Shown piece by piece: positions 8,334-18,719 of a DNA stretch of 64,000 bases (position 1 is its first letter; every line of letters begins with the position of its first letter). The DNA lies in NCBI RefSeq assembly GCF_014648175.1, contig NZ_BMQP01000002.1, forward strand, positions 1 through 64,000, in the 5' to 3' direction. Origin of the DNA: Planobispora rosea. GTDB lineage: Bacteria; Actinomycetota; Actinomycetes; Streptosporangiales; Streptosporangiaceae. The notes below the pieces were generated by a model. That model saw nothing but the letters and a program-made list of their open reading frames with translations, did no database searches and was not told where the DNA came from. A program made the translations under genes and the position numbers.

Positions 8334-9809
8334 ATGTCCGAGACCCCTCAGCCCGCCGACCTGATCGTCTTCGGTGGCACAGGCGACCTCTCCATGCGGA
8401 AACTCCTGCCCGCGCTCTACCACGCCGACCGCGACGGCCTGCTCGCCGCGGAGACCCGGATCATCGCGATGTCCCGCGGCGGGCTCGACGACGACGACTT
8501 CCGCGGCAAGGTGGACGCCGAGGTACGGGGCTCGGTGCCGGTGGACGACCTCGCCATCTGGCAGCGCTTCCTCGCCCGCCTGCACCACGTCACCATCGAC
8601 ATCTCCGGCGAGGACCACACCGGCTGGGCGAGGATCACCGCCCTGCTCGCCGGGCACGAGCAGCGCGACCGTGTGTTCTACCTGGCCAGCCCGCCCATGA
8701 CCTTCGGCCCGTTCTGCCGCCAGGTGCACCGCGCCGGGCTGGTCACCCCCGCCTCCCGCGTCGTGCTGGAGAAGCCGCTCGGCCGCGACCTGGCCAGCGC
8801 CCAGCACATCAACGACGAGGTCGGGGCGATCTTCCACGAGCGGCAGATCTTCCGCATCGACCACTACCTGGGCAAGGAGACGGTCCAGAACCTGCTGGTG
8901 CTCCGCTTCGCCAACGCGTTCCTGGAGCCGATCTGGAACTCCCTGTGGATCGACCACGTCCAGATCACCGCCGCCGAGACCGTCGGCACGCCCGGCCGCC
9001 GCGGCTACTACGACCACGCCGGCGCGCTGCGCGACATGGTGCAGAACCACCTGCTCCAGCTTCTCTGCCTGGTCGCCATGGAGCCCCCGTCCCGCAACGA
9101 CCGCGAGTCCGTCCGTGACGAGAAGGTCAAGGTGCTGGAGTCGCTGCGGCCGATCACCGGCGGCGAGGTGGACCGCTTCACCGTCCGCGGGCAGTACACC
9201 GCGGGAGTCTCCGGCGGCGTGCAGGTCCCCGGCTACCTCGACGAGCCCGACAGCACCCCGCCCACCGAGGCCTCGCAGCGGGTGGAGACCTTCGCCGCCA
9301 TCCGCGCCGAGGTGAAGAACTGGCGCTGGGCCGGCGTGCCGTTCTACCTGCGCACCGGCAAGCGCATGCCGTACCGCTCCTCCGAGATCGTGGTGCAGTT
9401 CAAGGACGTGCCCCACTCGATCTTCCCGGGCAGCGCGCCCAACCGGCTGGTGCTGCGGCTGCAGCCGAGCGAGGGCATCCGGCTGCACCTGATGGCCAAG
9501 GAGCCGGGCGCGGGCGAGGTGGCGCTCAAGCCGGTCCCGCTGAGCCTGAGCTTCGCCGAGACCTTCACCGCCCGCGTGCCCGACGCCTACGAGCGGCTGC
9601 TCATGGACGTCCTGGCCGGGAACCCGACGCTGTTCATGCGGCGCGACGAGGTGGAGGCCGCCTGGCGGTGGATCGACCCCATCCTCTCCGAGTGGGAGTC
9701 GCAGAGCCTGCTGCCCGAGCCCTACCCCGCGGGCACCGCGGGCCCCGCCGGCGCGCACGAGCTCCTCGCCCGCAGCGGCCGCGCCTGGCACGAGGAGGAG
9801 AGCCGGTGA
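8334..9809 (+). CDS. zwf: Glucose-6-phosphate 1-dehydrogenase
   Basis: 491 aa cytosolic enzyme that oxidises glucose 6-phosphate to 6-phosphogluconolactone with NAD(P)+. The nucleotide-binding motif [17 protein letters not shown] is at residues 12-28 and the active-site motif [14 protein letters not shown] follows near 180; length matches the family. The chosen ATG has GGAG eight bases upstream and lies behind the promoter. First gene of an operon whose other members convert 6-phosphogluconate to pyruvate and glyceraldehyde 3-phosphate. No lactonase or gnd gene is present, so this copy serves the Entner-Doudoroff route. Confidence 0.96.
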   Translation: MSETPQPADLIVFGGTGDLSMRKLLPALYHADRDGLLAAETRIIAMSRGGLDDDDFRGKVDAEVRGSVPVDDLAIWQRFLARLHHVTIDISGEDHTGWARITALLAGHEQRDRVFYLASPPMTFGPFCRQVHRAGLVTPASRVVLEKPLGRDLASAQHINDEVGAIFHERQIFRIDHYLGKETVQNLLVLRFANAFLEPIWNSLWIDHVQITAAETVGTPGRRGYYDHAGALRDMVQNHLLQLLCLVAMEPPSRNDRESVRDEKVKVLESLRPITGGEVDRFTVRGQYTAGVSGGVQVPGYLDEPDSTPPTEASQRVETFAAIRAEVKNWRWAGVPFYLRTGKRMPYRSSEIVVQFKDVPHSIFPGSAPNRLVLRLQPSEGIRLHLMAKEPGAGEVALKPVPLSLSFAETFTARVPDAYERLLMDVLAGNPTLFMRRDEVEAAWRWIDPILSEWESQSLLPEPYPAGTAGPAGAHELLARSGRAWHEEESR

Positions 9810-9873
9810 CCGATCTCACCGAGGCCGTCAGCAGGCGCAGCACCCCGGTCACGCGACCGGCGGAGGAGCGCGC

Positions 9874-9877
<4 letters not shown>
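9806..9877 (+). CDS. Possible 23-residue coupling ORF between zwf and edd
   Basis: A GTG overlapping the zwf stop (GTGA) and preceded by GAGGAGGAGA opens a 23-codon frame ([20 protein letters not shown] and three more residues). Its TGA overlaps the edd ATG at 9874 (ATGA). Both junctions have the four-base geometry used elsewhere in this operon. The peptide has no recognisable fold. It may be a real small protein, a device keeping ribosomes on the message between zwf and edd, or chance. Confidence 0.35.
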
Positions 9878-11804
<1,927 letters not shown>

Positions 11805-11808
<4 letters not shown>

Positions 11809-12767
11809 CGACACCCTGGCTCGTCGCCGACGTCGGCGGCACCAACGCCCGCTTCGGCCTGATCACCGAGGCGGGCGGGCAGCCCGAGGCGGTGGCCGTA
11901 CTGACCGGGAAAGACCATGCGGGCCTTCCCGAAGCAGTAGCCGCCTATCTCGCGGAGCACGCGGGCGGAGTTCGGCCGGGAGCGGCCTGCATCGCGATCG
12001 CAGGCCCGATCGACGGCGACCGCTACCGGCTGACCAACGCCGGATGGTCGGGTTCGGTCCGCGATCTGGGGATCCCCCACGTCGAGCTGCTCAACGACTT
12101 CGAGGCGCTCGCCGCCTCCCTGCCCCACCTGACCGGCGGCGACCTGGTCTCCCTCGGCGGCCCCGAACCCTCGCACGGGGTCAAGGCGGTGCTCGGCCCC
12201 GGGACGGGGATGGGCGTCGCCGGCCTGGTGCCCGCGGCGGAGGGCTGGGTGCCGGTCCCCGGTGAGGGCGGGCACGTCACCGTGCCGGTCCTGGACGAGC
12301 GGGACCACGAGATCGTCCGGGCGCTGCACGCGGACGGTCTGCGGCACGTGGTGGCCGAACACCTGCTGTCGGGGCCGGGACTGGCCCGGATCCACCGCGG
12401 TCTGGCCCTGGTCAACGGCGTGGACGCGCCGCCTCTCACCCCCGCCGACATCGTGGCGCGGCTGGACGACTCCCTGTGCGCCGAGACCGTCGAGGTCTTC
12501 TGCGGCATGCTCGGCTCCTTCGCCGGGAACGTCGCGCTGACCCTGGGCGCCCGCGGCGGCGTCTATCTGGGCGGCGGCGTGCTGCCCCGTATCGTGGACC
12601 GGGTGCGCGCCAGCGACTTCCGACGCCGCTTCGAGGCCAGCCCGGCGCTCGGCGACTACCTGTCCGCCATCGCCACGACGCTGATCGTGGCGCCGCAGCC
12701 CGCGCTCACCGGCGCGGCGGCCTGGCTGCGCCAGCGCCTGACCACCTCTCCGATGGAGTACGCATGA
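11805..12767 (+). CDS. glk: Glucokinase, proteobacterial (non-ROK) Glk family
   Basis: 320 aa ATP-dependent glucose kinase. The phosphate-binding motif [13 protein letters not shown] is at the N-terminus, followed by the catalytic region LNDFEALA and the GPGTGMGVA and GEGGHVT loops. This is the E. coli-type Glk family, not the ROK type usual in streptomycetes, which fits co-transfer of a compact Entner-Doudoroff operon. GTG start overlapping the edd stop (GTGA) and stop overlapping the eda start (ATGA). It feeds glucose from intracellular maltodextrin hydrolysis to Zwf. Confidence 0.93.
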
Positions 12768-13384
12768 GCCTTCTCGACATCGCCCCGGTGATCCCGGTCG
12801 TCGTCATCGACGACCTGGAGACCGCGGTGCCCCTGGCGCGCGCCCTGGTGGCGGGCGGCCTGCCGGTCATCGAGGTCACCCTGCGCACCGCCCCGGCGCT
12901 GGAGGCGGTCCGGCGGATCGCCGCCGAGGTCCCCGAGGCGGTGATCGGCACCGGGACCGTCCGGACCGCCGGCGACGTGCGCGCCTCCGCGGAGGCGGGA
13001 GCGAAGTTCCTGGTCAGCCCGGGCAGCACGGACGCCCTGGTGGACGCCATGGAGGGCAGCGGCCTGCCGTTCCTGGCCGGGGTGGCGACCGCGTCGGAGG
13101 TCATGGCGCTGGCCGAGCGCGGGCTGACCGAGATGAAGTTCTTCCCGGCCGAGGCCGCGGGCGGGCTGCCGTACCTGAAGTCGCTGGGCGGTCCCCTGCC
13201 CGGCGTGCGGTTCTGCCCGACGGGCGGGATCAAGCTCGCGACGGCCCCCGACTACCTCGCGCTGCCGAACGTCGGCTGCGTGGGCGGGACCTGGCTCACC
13301 CCGGCCGACGCCCTGGCCACGGGCGACTACGACCGGATCGAGAAGCTGGCCGCCGAGGCGGCGGCGCTGCGCCCCGCCGGCTGA
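12764..13384 (+). CDS. eda: KDPG aldolase (2-keto-3-deoxy-6-phosphogluconate aldolase)
   Basis: 206 aa class I aldolase cleaving KDPG to pyruvate and glyceraldehyde 3-phosphate. The Schiff-base lysine is in [11 protein letters not shown], the catalytic Glu in VIEVTLRT and the phosphate site in CPTGGI; length is typical. The ATG overlaps the glk stop by four bases. It closes the four-step operon, so the gene order is zwf-edd-glk-eda with coupling at each of the last two junctions. Confidence 0.95.
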   Translation: MSLLDIAPVIPVVVIDDLETAVPLARALVAGGLPVIEVTLRTAPALEAVRRIAAEVPEAVIGTGTVRTAGDVRASAEAGAKFLVSPGSTDALVDAMEGSGLPFLAGVATASEVMALAERGLTEMKFFPAEAAGGLPYLKSLGGPLPGVRFCPTGGIKLATAPDYLALPNVGCVGGTWLTPADALATGDYDRIEKLAAEAAALRPAG

Positions 13385-13445
13385 ACCGGGCGCCCGCCCC
13401 ACGCGTATCTCGCGGCGACAGCACTCCCGGACAGAGGAGGCATCA

Positions 13446-14600
13446 ATGCGAGCACGCACCGTCACGGCCTGTACCGCTCTGCTGGCTCTCGCGGCCGGTA
13501 CGGCACACGCCGCGACCGGCCGCGAGGACCGATCCCAGACGCGCAGCCGTTTCACCGTCACCAACCTGGTCTCGGACGTCAGGGGCCGGGCCGCGGTGAC
13601 CGATCCCGCTCTGGTCAACCCGTGGGGCATGGCCATGGGCAGGACGTTGTGGGTGTCGGCCACCGGCAGCGACCTGGCCACCGTCTACTCCGGCGGCCAG
13701 GGAGGCGTGAAACAGGAGAAGACCCGGGTCCGCGTCCCCGGCGGCCGGCCCACCGGGCAGGTGGTCAACCCGGGCCGGGAGTTCACGGTGAAGGGCCCGG
13801 GCGGATCGGGCCCCGCGACCTTCATCTTCGCCGGCCCCAGCGGGGCGATCACCGGCTGGAACGCCCGGGCCGACGCCGACGACGCGATCATCGGCGCGTT
13901 CGTGCGCGGCGCCGACTTCAAGGGCCTCGCCCTGGCCCGGACCAACCGGGGACCGCGGCTGCTGGCCGCCGACTTCGCGCACAACCGCGTCCACGTCTTC
14001 GACGGCGACTTCGACCGCCTGCGCACGCACCGCCGCGCCTTCCGCGACCCCGCCCTGCCCCGCGGCTACTCGGCGTTCAACGTCGAGGTCGTGGGCCGCT
14101 CCGTCCTGGTGGCGTACGCCGAGCGCGACCCGGAGACCGGCAAGGCCGTGGCCGGGCCGGGCAGGGGGTTCGTCAGCCGGTTCGACGGCGACGGCCGCTT
14201 CCTCGGCCGCTTCGCCGCCCGCGGTGCGCTGAACGCCCCCTGGGCGATGACGCTCGCCCCGCGTGACTTCGGCGCCCGCTCCGGGACGCTGCTGGTGGGC
14301 AACTTCGGCGACGGGCGGATCAACGCCTACGATCCGCGCACCGGCCGCCCGCTCGGGCCGCTGCGCACCTCCGGCGGCAGGCCGATCACGCTGGGCGGCC
14401 TGTGGGACCTGGAGCCCGGCACCGCGACGGTCGGCGGCGAGAACGCCCTGTGGTTCAGCGCGGGCAGCGACGGCGGCACGCACGGCCTCCTCGGCCTGAT
14501 CCGACCGGCCGGAGCGGAGCGGGGAACCTCGGCGCCGCCCTCCGCCCCACCGGCGCCCTCCCCGTCCGCGACGACCTCGGCGCCGGTGTCCCCCTACTGA
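13446..14600 (+). CDS. Secreted TIGR03118-type protein
   Basis: 384 aa. A signal peptide (ALLALAAGTAHAA) is followed by a repeat-rich, probably beta-propeller domain opening with FTVTNLVSDVRGRAAVTDPA and LVNPWGMAMG, a pattern I associate with the uncharacterised TIGR03118 family. Later segments include GWNARADADDAIIGAF, RLLAADFAHNRVHVFDGDF, APWAMTLAPRDFG and LVGNFGDGRINAYDP. The C-terminus is a Pro/Ser/Ala linker ending in PVSPY with no anchor. RBS GGAGG precedes the ATG. Biochemical role unknown; stands alone between eda and a terminator. Confidence 0.85.
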   Translation: MRARTVTACTALLALAAGTAHAATGREDRSQTRSRFTVTNLVSDVRGRAAVTDPALVNPWGMAMGRTLWVSATGSDLATVYSGGQGGVKQEKTRVRVPGGRPTGQVVNPGREFTVKGPGGSGPATFIFAGPSGAITGWNARADADDAIIGAFVRGADFKGLALARTNRGPRLLAADFAHNRVHVFDGDFDRLRTHRRAFRDPALPRGYSAFNVEVVGRSVLVAYAERDPETGKAVAGPGRGFVSRFDGDGRFLGRFAARGALNAPWAMTLAPRDFGARSGTLLVGNFGDGRINAYDPRTGRPLGPLRTSGGRPITLGGLWDLEPGTATVGGENALWFSAGSDGGTHGLLGLIRPAGAERGTSAPPSAPPAPSPSATTSAPVSPY

Positions 14601-14602
14601 CC

Positions 14603-14652
14603 GGCCCGTCCCGCCCCGAGCGGGCCCGAGAGCCCGCGGGCGGGGACGGGCC
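14603..14652. terminator. Hairpin terminator
   Basis: GGCCCGTCCCGCCCC pairs with GGGCGGGGACGGGCC (13 of 15 positions) directly after the TIGR03118-type gene, which is convergent with the zinc-finger gene. Confidence 0.65.
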
Positions 14653-14735
14653 GTCCCGGAGCAGGGCGCCTCAGGGCGTCTCAGGGCGCCTCAGCCGGTC
14701 TCAGCCTCCTTGCCGGCCTCAGCCGCCTGCCGATC

Positions 14736-15068
14736 TCAGCGGATCTCACGGCGGCGCTGGCACCCCACGCAGAAGGCCGCCAGCGGACGCGCCTTGAGGC
14801 GCTCGAACGGGATGTCCGAGCCGCAGTCCTCGCAGCGGCCGTAGACCAGCTCCGCGATGTTCCGCAGGGCGGCGCGCACGACGGCGATGTTGCGCTCGAC
14901 GGAGACGATGTCGGCGAGGACATCCGGCTTGGCGGAGACCTCCACCGCGTCGTCGTTCACCGCGGCCTCCAGCTCGGCCAGTCGCTTGGTCCAGCGGAAC
15001 AGCTGCTCCCGCAGCTCCTCGCGGATGGAAGTCAGCTGGACGTCACTGAGACGGACGTCTGCGGTCAT
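14736..15068 (-). CDS. DksA/TraR-family C4 zinc-finger protein
   Basis: 110 aa. An N-terminal coiled-coil pair (about 10-75, from QLTSIREELREQLFRWTKRL) leads into the zinc finger CEDCGSDIPFERL...CVGCQ with C-x2-C-x17-C-x2-C spacing. Proteins of this family insert the coiled coil into the RNA polymerase secondary channel. This one lacks the DxxDxA tip motif typical of true DksA, so ppGpp-dependent activity is uncertain. Start has GAAAGGATCC upstream. Confidence 0.88.
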   Translation of the reverse strand: MTADVRLSDVQLTSIREELREQLFRWTKRLAELEAAVNDDAVEVSAKPDVLADIVSVERNIAVVRAALRNIAELVYGRCEDCGSDIPFERLKARPLAAFCVGCQRRREIR

Positions 15069-15328
15069 GATGATCGGATCCTTTCGGGAAGCGGGATGCA
15101 GGACATGCCGCGGGCCGCCGGGACCGGGCCGCCGGGACCGGGCCGGAGAACGGCGGCCGGGTCCGCGCGGCGCCCGCGAAGTGACGCGCCGCCGTACTCG
15201 GGCATGGCGCGGGGGCCTGCGCCGAGCCCGCTGCTCGGCACAGGCCGGGAAACGCCCGGTGGAGACCGGGGAAAGACCGGTGGAGGCCGGAGAAGGTCCG
15301 GCGGAGACCGGGAGAGGAGGACGACCGC
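15069..15328. other. Non-coding stretch upstream of the zinc-finger gene
   Basis: GC-rich, about 260 bases. Around 15250-15325 it holds degenerate repeats of a GGTGGAGACCGG-like unit (purine-rich on the plus strand). I see no supported gene; the zinc-finger promoter must lie at its left end. Confidence 0.4.
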
Positions 15329-15703
15329 TCAGAGAGCCGGAGGGCTGCGCGGAGTGACGGCCCGCTGCGTCACCCGCCTGGGGTCACCCGCCGGACGGAC
15401 GTCGTACCGGGCGAGCCGTACGAGGACGGGGTCCTCCGCCGATGTCCCCGCGAACGTCAGGGAGCGCGGCTGCCCGGGCACCGGAAGGTGCTCGGCCCCG
15501 CCGGACAGGACCCTCGGCGCGGTCGACGGGTGTGTGTCGGTGCCCTGGAGGACCCAGAGGGCGGTGCCGGTTGCGGCGTCGGCGGAACGCCACCCGCCGG
15601 ACCAGGCAGAGGGGGCGGCGGCCGACAGCAGGACCGCCAGAACCAGGCCCACCACGGCCGTTACGGCAGTGGGCCTGCGTGTGCCCCACCGCGGTTCCCT
15701 CAT
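15329..15703 (-). CDS. Hypothetical secreted or single-anchor protein
   Basis: 124 aa. The N-terminus has Arg residues and one hydrophobic helix (AVTAVVGLVLAVLLSAAAPS), a signal peptide or anchor. The exported part (WVLQGTDTHPSTAPRVL, then PGQPRSLTFAGTSAEDPVLV) has no family I recognise. An in-frame ATG four codons upstream is an alternative start; neither has a good ribosome site. A long arginine-rich frame on the same strand makes the call less secure. Confidence 0.5.
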   Translation of the reverse strand: MREPRWGTRRPTAVTAVVGLVLAVLLSAAAPSAWSGGWRSADAATGTALWVLQGTDTHPSTAPRVLSGGAEHLPVPGQPRSLTFAGTSAEDPVLVRLARYDVRPAGDPRRVTQRAVTPRSPPAL

Positions 15704-15924
15704 CACTTGGACCATAGCCCACCGTCCGGGAAAGGGCACTCCGCCGCCGGGCGGGTTCCCCTTCCCCGCCGGCGGACACGGCTCCGGGCCGCGGGCGAGC
15801 GCGTCCGCGGACGCTTCCCGGACGCCCGGTGACTTCCCCATACCGGAGCCCCGTGCCTCCCGTGTGCCGAAGAGGTCCCGGCGGCACCCATTATTGGAGG
15901 ACGTCTCCCCGACCCCCATGTGAG

Positions 15925-16530
15925 GTGCACGTGGCCGCTCCACCGGTCTGCCCGCCGTCCGTCGAGGACCTGACCTATCCGGCAGGATCCCTGGTGCTGA
16001 TCACCGGCCTCCCCGGCGCGGGCAAGAGCACCCTGCTGGATCGGCTGTACGGCCTGCGCGGCGACGAGACCGGGCCGGTGACGGCCGACGGCGCCGTGGT
16101 GATCGACTCACGGCAGGCCCGCGCGTGGTGGGCTCCCCGCCTCGCCCCGCTCCCGCCGCGCCTGCGCACCCCGATCGTGCACGCCACCCACATGGCGCGC
16201 ATCGTCCGCGCGCTGCTCCACGGCCGCACGGTCGTCGCGCACAGCCGGGGCACCTGGCCGCACATCGTGTACGGCCTGGCCTGGATCGCCCGCCTGTCCG
16301 GCGCCGGGATGCACCTCATCATGCTCGACGTCGATCCCCGGACGGCCCGCGAGGGGCAGCTCTCCCGCGGCCGGGTCGTGGCCCCCGTCCTCTTCGCCCG
16401 GCACTGCCGCCGCTGGCGGCGGCTGGTCACCCGGGCCCGGACCGGTGCGCTCCCTCCCGCCGCGAGCGTCACGGTCCTCGACCGGCCCGCCGCCGACCTG
16501 CTGCGGGCCATCACCTTCGACAAACGCTGA
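15925..16530 (+). CDS. Small P-loop ATPase/kinase-like protein
   Basis: 201 aa. The Walker A motif GLPGAGKSTLLDRL lies near residues 27-40, after the strand SLVLITG, and a later hydrophobic strand HLIMLDVDPRTAREGQ could provide the Walker B or lid contact, as in AAA_33-type zeta-toxin/chloramphenicol-phosphotransferase-like kinases. The C-terminus is Arg-rich (ARHCRRWRRLVTRAR). Substrate unknown. The start is uncertain: GTG codons at 15925 and 15931 are preferred because upstream in-frame sequence is not protein-like. No partner genes. Confidence 0.7.
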   Translation: MHVAAPPVCPPSVEDLTYPAGSLVLITGLPGAGKSTLLDRLYGLRGDETGPVTADGAVVIDSRQARAWWAPRLAPLPPRLRTPIVHATHMARIVRALLHGRTVVAHSRGTWPHIVYGLAWIARLSGAGMHLIMLDVDPRTAREGQLSRGRVVAPVLFARHCRRWRRLVTRARTGALPPAASVTVLDRPAADLLRAITFDKR

Positions 16531-16578
16531 ACCCGGCTCAGCGCGTCTCGCGTCCAGGAAATCCCCGGTCCGGCCCGC

Positions 16579-17127
16579 TCACCGGGCCTCGTGCCCCGGA
16601 AGCCCCCGGTCCGTCCCTCCCACCACGAGCTCCAGGGCCGGGGACTCGCGGGTCGATGATCCGCTCCGGTCCGCGTCGCGGTCCGGGAGATCGCGGTTCA
16701 GGCTTCGCATCGCGGCGGCGAGCGCGGCGCCGTACACCACGTGACCGGCCGCCATCACCGCGACGCGGCCCGGCCGGTCACGGGAGATCGGTGGCAGGAT
16801 GCCGAGCCCGGGAACCCATCCCTGGTAGCTGACCAGCCAGATCGCCAGGCCGTACCCGATGCCGGCCGGAGCCGGAGGACGGCGTCCCCGCGTGAGGAGA
16901 CCGAACAACGCACCCCCCGCGGCGCCGAAGCCGGCGTGCGCGAGGGCGCCGAGCACCCCCTCACCCGGCTTGGGCCGGTGCCGGTTCCCCGGCAGGAACG
17001 CGCGGGTGATGCGCTTGGGCGGCTGGTCGCGCATCAGCCCGGCCCGGTCCCCGGCGACCATCACCACGCTCATGGCGGCCGTGGCGAGCAGCCCGGCCAC
17101 GCCCCCTCGCACGAGATCACGGATCAT
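16579..17127 (-). CDS. Polytopic membrane protein, unknown
   Basis: 182 aa. Hydrophobic segments are GGVAGLLATAAMSVVMVAGD, ALAHAGFGAAGGALFGLLTR, GYGLAIWLVSYQGWVPGLGI and VAVMAAGHVVYGAALAAAMR, giving about four helices, then a polar acidic tail. The architecture resembles YagU/DUF1440- or DUF6789-like membrane proteins, without certainty. I start at MIRDLV, with GGGAG nine bases upstream; an ATG 11 codons earlier is possible. Convergent with the P-loop gene. Confidence 0.7.
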   Translation of the reverse strand: MIRDLVRGGVAGLLATAAMSVVMVAGDRAGLMRDQPPKRITRAFLPGNRHRPKPGEGVLGALAHAGFGAAGGALFGLLTRGRRPPAPAGIGYGLAIWLVSYQGWVPGLGILPPISRDRPGRVAVMAAGHVVYGAALAAAMRSLNRDLPDRDADRSGSSTRESPALELVVGGTDRGLPGHEAR

Positions 17128-17235
17128 GAAGCCACTCCCGGTCGGCTCGACGTCTCCCATGCCCGCCGACTCCCCCGCACACCGCCCGCCAAACAACCGG
17201 AGACGCGTCCGGCGCCGTCACTGTCCATGAACGAA

Positions 17236-18246
17236 CTACCTGCTGACCCGGACCGCGGGTGTGTGGTTGCGGTCGAGGAGGGCCAGGCCCGTCTGGGTGG
17301 GGTGGTGCAGGACGTTGTTGTGATGCCGGTGTGTGGTGATCAGGCCTGCCTCGCGCAGCACGGCGGTGTGCTGGCTGATCGCCGCCGATGAGATGTCCAG
17401 GCGACGGGCCAGGGCGCCGGTGGTGGCCACCCCGTCGGCGATGGCGGTGAGCACCGACGCGCGGGTGCGGCCCAGGAGGTTGGCCAGAGCCCGCGTTGCC
17501 GTGCCGGCCGTCCAGACGCCCACAGCGTGGTCGACGTCGAGTACGGCAGGGTAGATGAGGATGCAGTCGGCGGGATCGCCCGGGTCGTACATCACCGATG
17601 GGTTCCGCAGGAAGAACGACGGCACCAGCAGCAGCCCCCGCCCGTCGAGGGGGAGGTCGGCGTCGAACTGGTCGCCGCAGTCGACGTGGAGGGTCGGCGG
17701 CCTCCACTGGATCTTCGGGTGCAGGCCGGACAGCAGACCGTCGACACCCCGGCCGAGCAGGATCGTGCCGCGCCGGGCGCGCTCGGCGTCCAGGTGCGCG
17801 CGGATGGCCGTCCAATGCGGTGCGACGGCGGAGTGGTGGTAGGCCTCCATCGTGGACAGCACCTCCCGCCGGGCGGCGGGGGTGTCGACGAGCGCGGTCA
17901 GCGTGGTCGGCACCCGGCCATGGTGGCTCGCGTAGAAGTCCAGCTCCGCCCGTACGGCCCGGCGCGGGCTGGCCAGAAAGGTCTCGGCGCTTTCGGCCAG
18001 GTCGAGGCCGGTGCCCGCGAGGATGGCCATATCGAACCATGGTTTTCGCGCGGGCGTGATGGCGGCCAGGACCGCGGACCGCGCGTCGAGGCCGCTGCGC
18101 ACCCGGCGCCGCCACCCGCCGAACACCGTCTCCCCCGTGCGCCCGCGCAGCGTGCCGAGGCTGAACAGAGTCTCGGCCATGGGGCCCAGCGTCGGCGCCA
18201 GCCGCACCCGCGCCACGTCGTCGGCGGTGAAATGAATCCGGTGCAT
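17236..18246 (-). CDS. ArsR-type winged-helix regulator with long N-terminal domain
   Basis: 336 aa. The DNA-binding part is C-terminal (about 265-320: TTGALARRLDISSAAISQHT, then LREAGLITTHR). The N-terminal 240 residues (IHFTADDVARVRLAPTLGPM) form the DUF5937-like sensor region common in actinomycete regulators. The start has GGGGAGCGG directly ahead. These proteins usually regulate an adjacent exporter or oxidoreductase, but no such gene is next to it here; its target is unknown. Confidence 0.88.
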   Translation of the reverse strand: MHRIHFTADDVARVRLAPTLGPMAETLFSLGTLRGRTGETVFGGWRRRVRSGLDARSAVLAAITPARKPWFDMAILAGTGLDLAESAETFLASPRRAVRAELDFYASHHGRVPTTLTALVDTPAARREVLSTMEAYHHSAVAPHWTAIRAHLDAERARRGTILLGRGVDGLLSGLHPKIQWRPPTLHVDCGDQFDADLPLDGRGLLLVPSFFLRNPSVMYDPGDPADCILIYPAVLDVDHAVGVWTAGTATRALANLLGRTRASVLTAIADGVATTGALARRLDISSAAISQHTAVLREAGLITTHRHHNNVLHHPTQTGLALLDRNHTPAVRVSR

Positions 18247-18719
18247 CCGCTCCCCGTTTAAGCGTCGATATCGCCGTCACAATATGTCGCCGCGCCGTCA
18301 CACGAGGCGCTGAGCGGCACGGTTAAGCCAGGACTTACAAGTCTCGCGGAGCGTGATTTCTTCCTGCGACAGTGAGCGGGGCGGCTTTCCGATGGAGAAA
18401 GGACGGCTCGACCTCATGCCGCAGGTCGGCTTTCGCCGTGGCGGCGCGTCGGTCGGATCGAACGCACGCCTCAGCTGGCCCGACGTCCGGCTTCGTGCAT
18501 TCTTGCGGGAAAGGGGATCGTGTTGAGGCGGCCCGCACGATGTCGTCTCCCGTCGGCGATGACGCCGGCCTGCTACTGCTGGGCACGAATGGTGCGTTGC
18601 CGTGCCCGCGCGGTGGCCGGTAGCCCTCTCAAGTTAGTCGGATACGCCATAGACGGCCGCTGGCGTCGGAATTCGACATGTTTCCCGGAACCAGTCGGTC
18701 CTTGAGACTCAGGAAGCAG
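18247..18719. other. Non-coding region upstream of the secreted repeat protein
   Basis: About 470 bases with lower GC than the flanks. It holds the promoter regions of the divergent ArsR-type gene (AT-rich stretch near 18250-18290) and of the repeat protein. A possible 83-codon frame within it has poor codon use and no recognisable protein character, so I do not call it. Confidence 0.4.

Noticed and set aside
18372-18623. An 83-codon plus-strand frame upstream of the repeat protein
   Set aside because: No ribosome site, Arg/Ser-rich composition and no recognisable structure.
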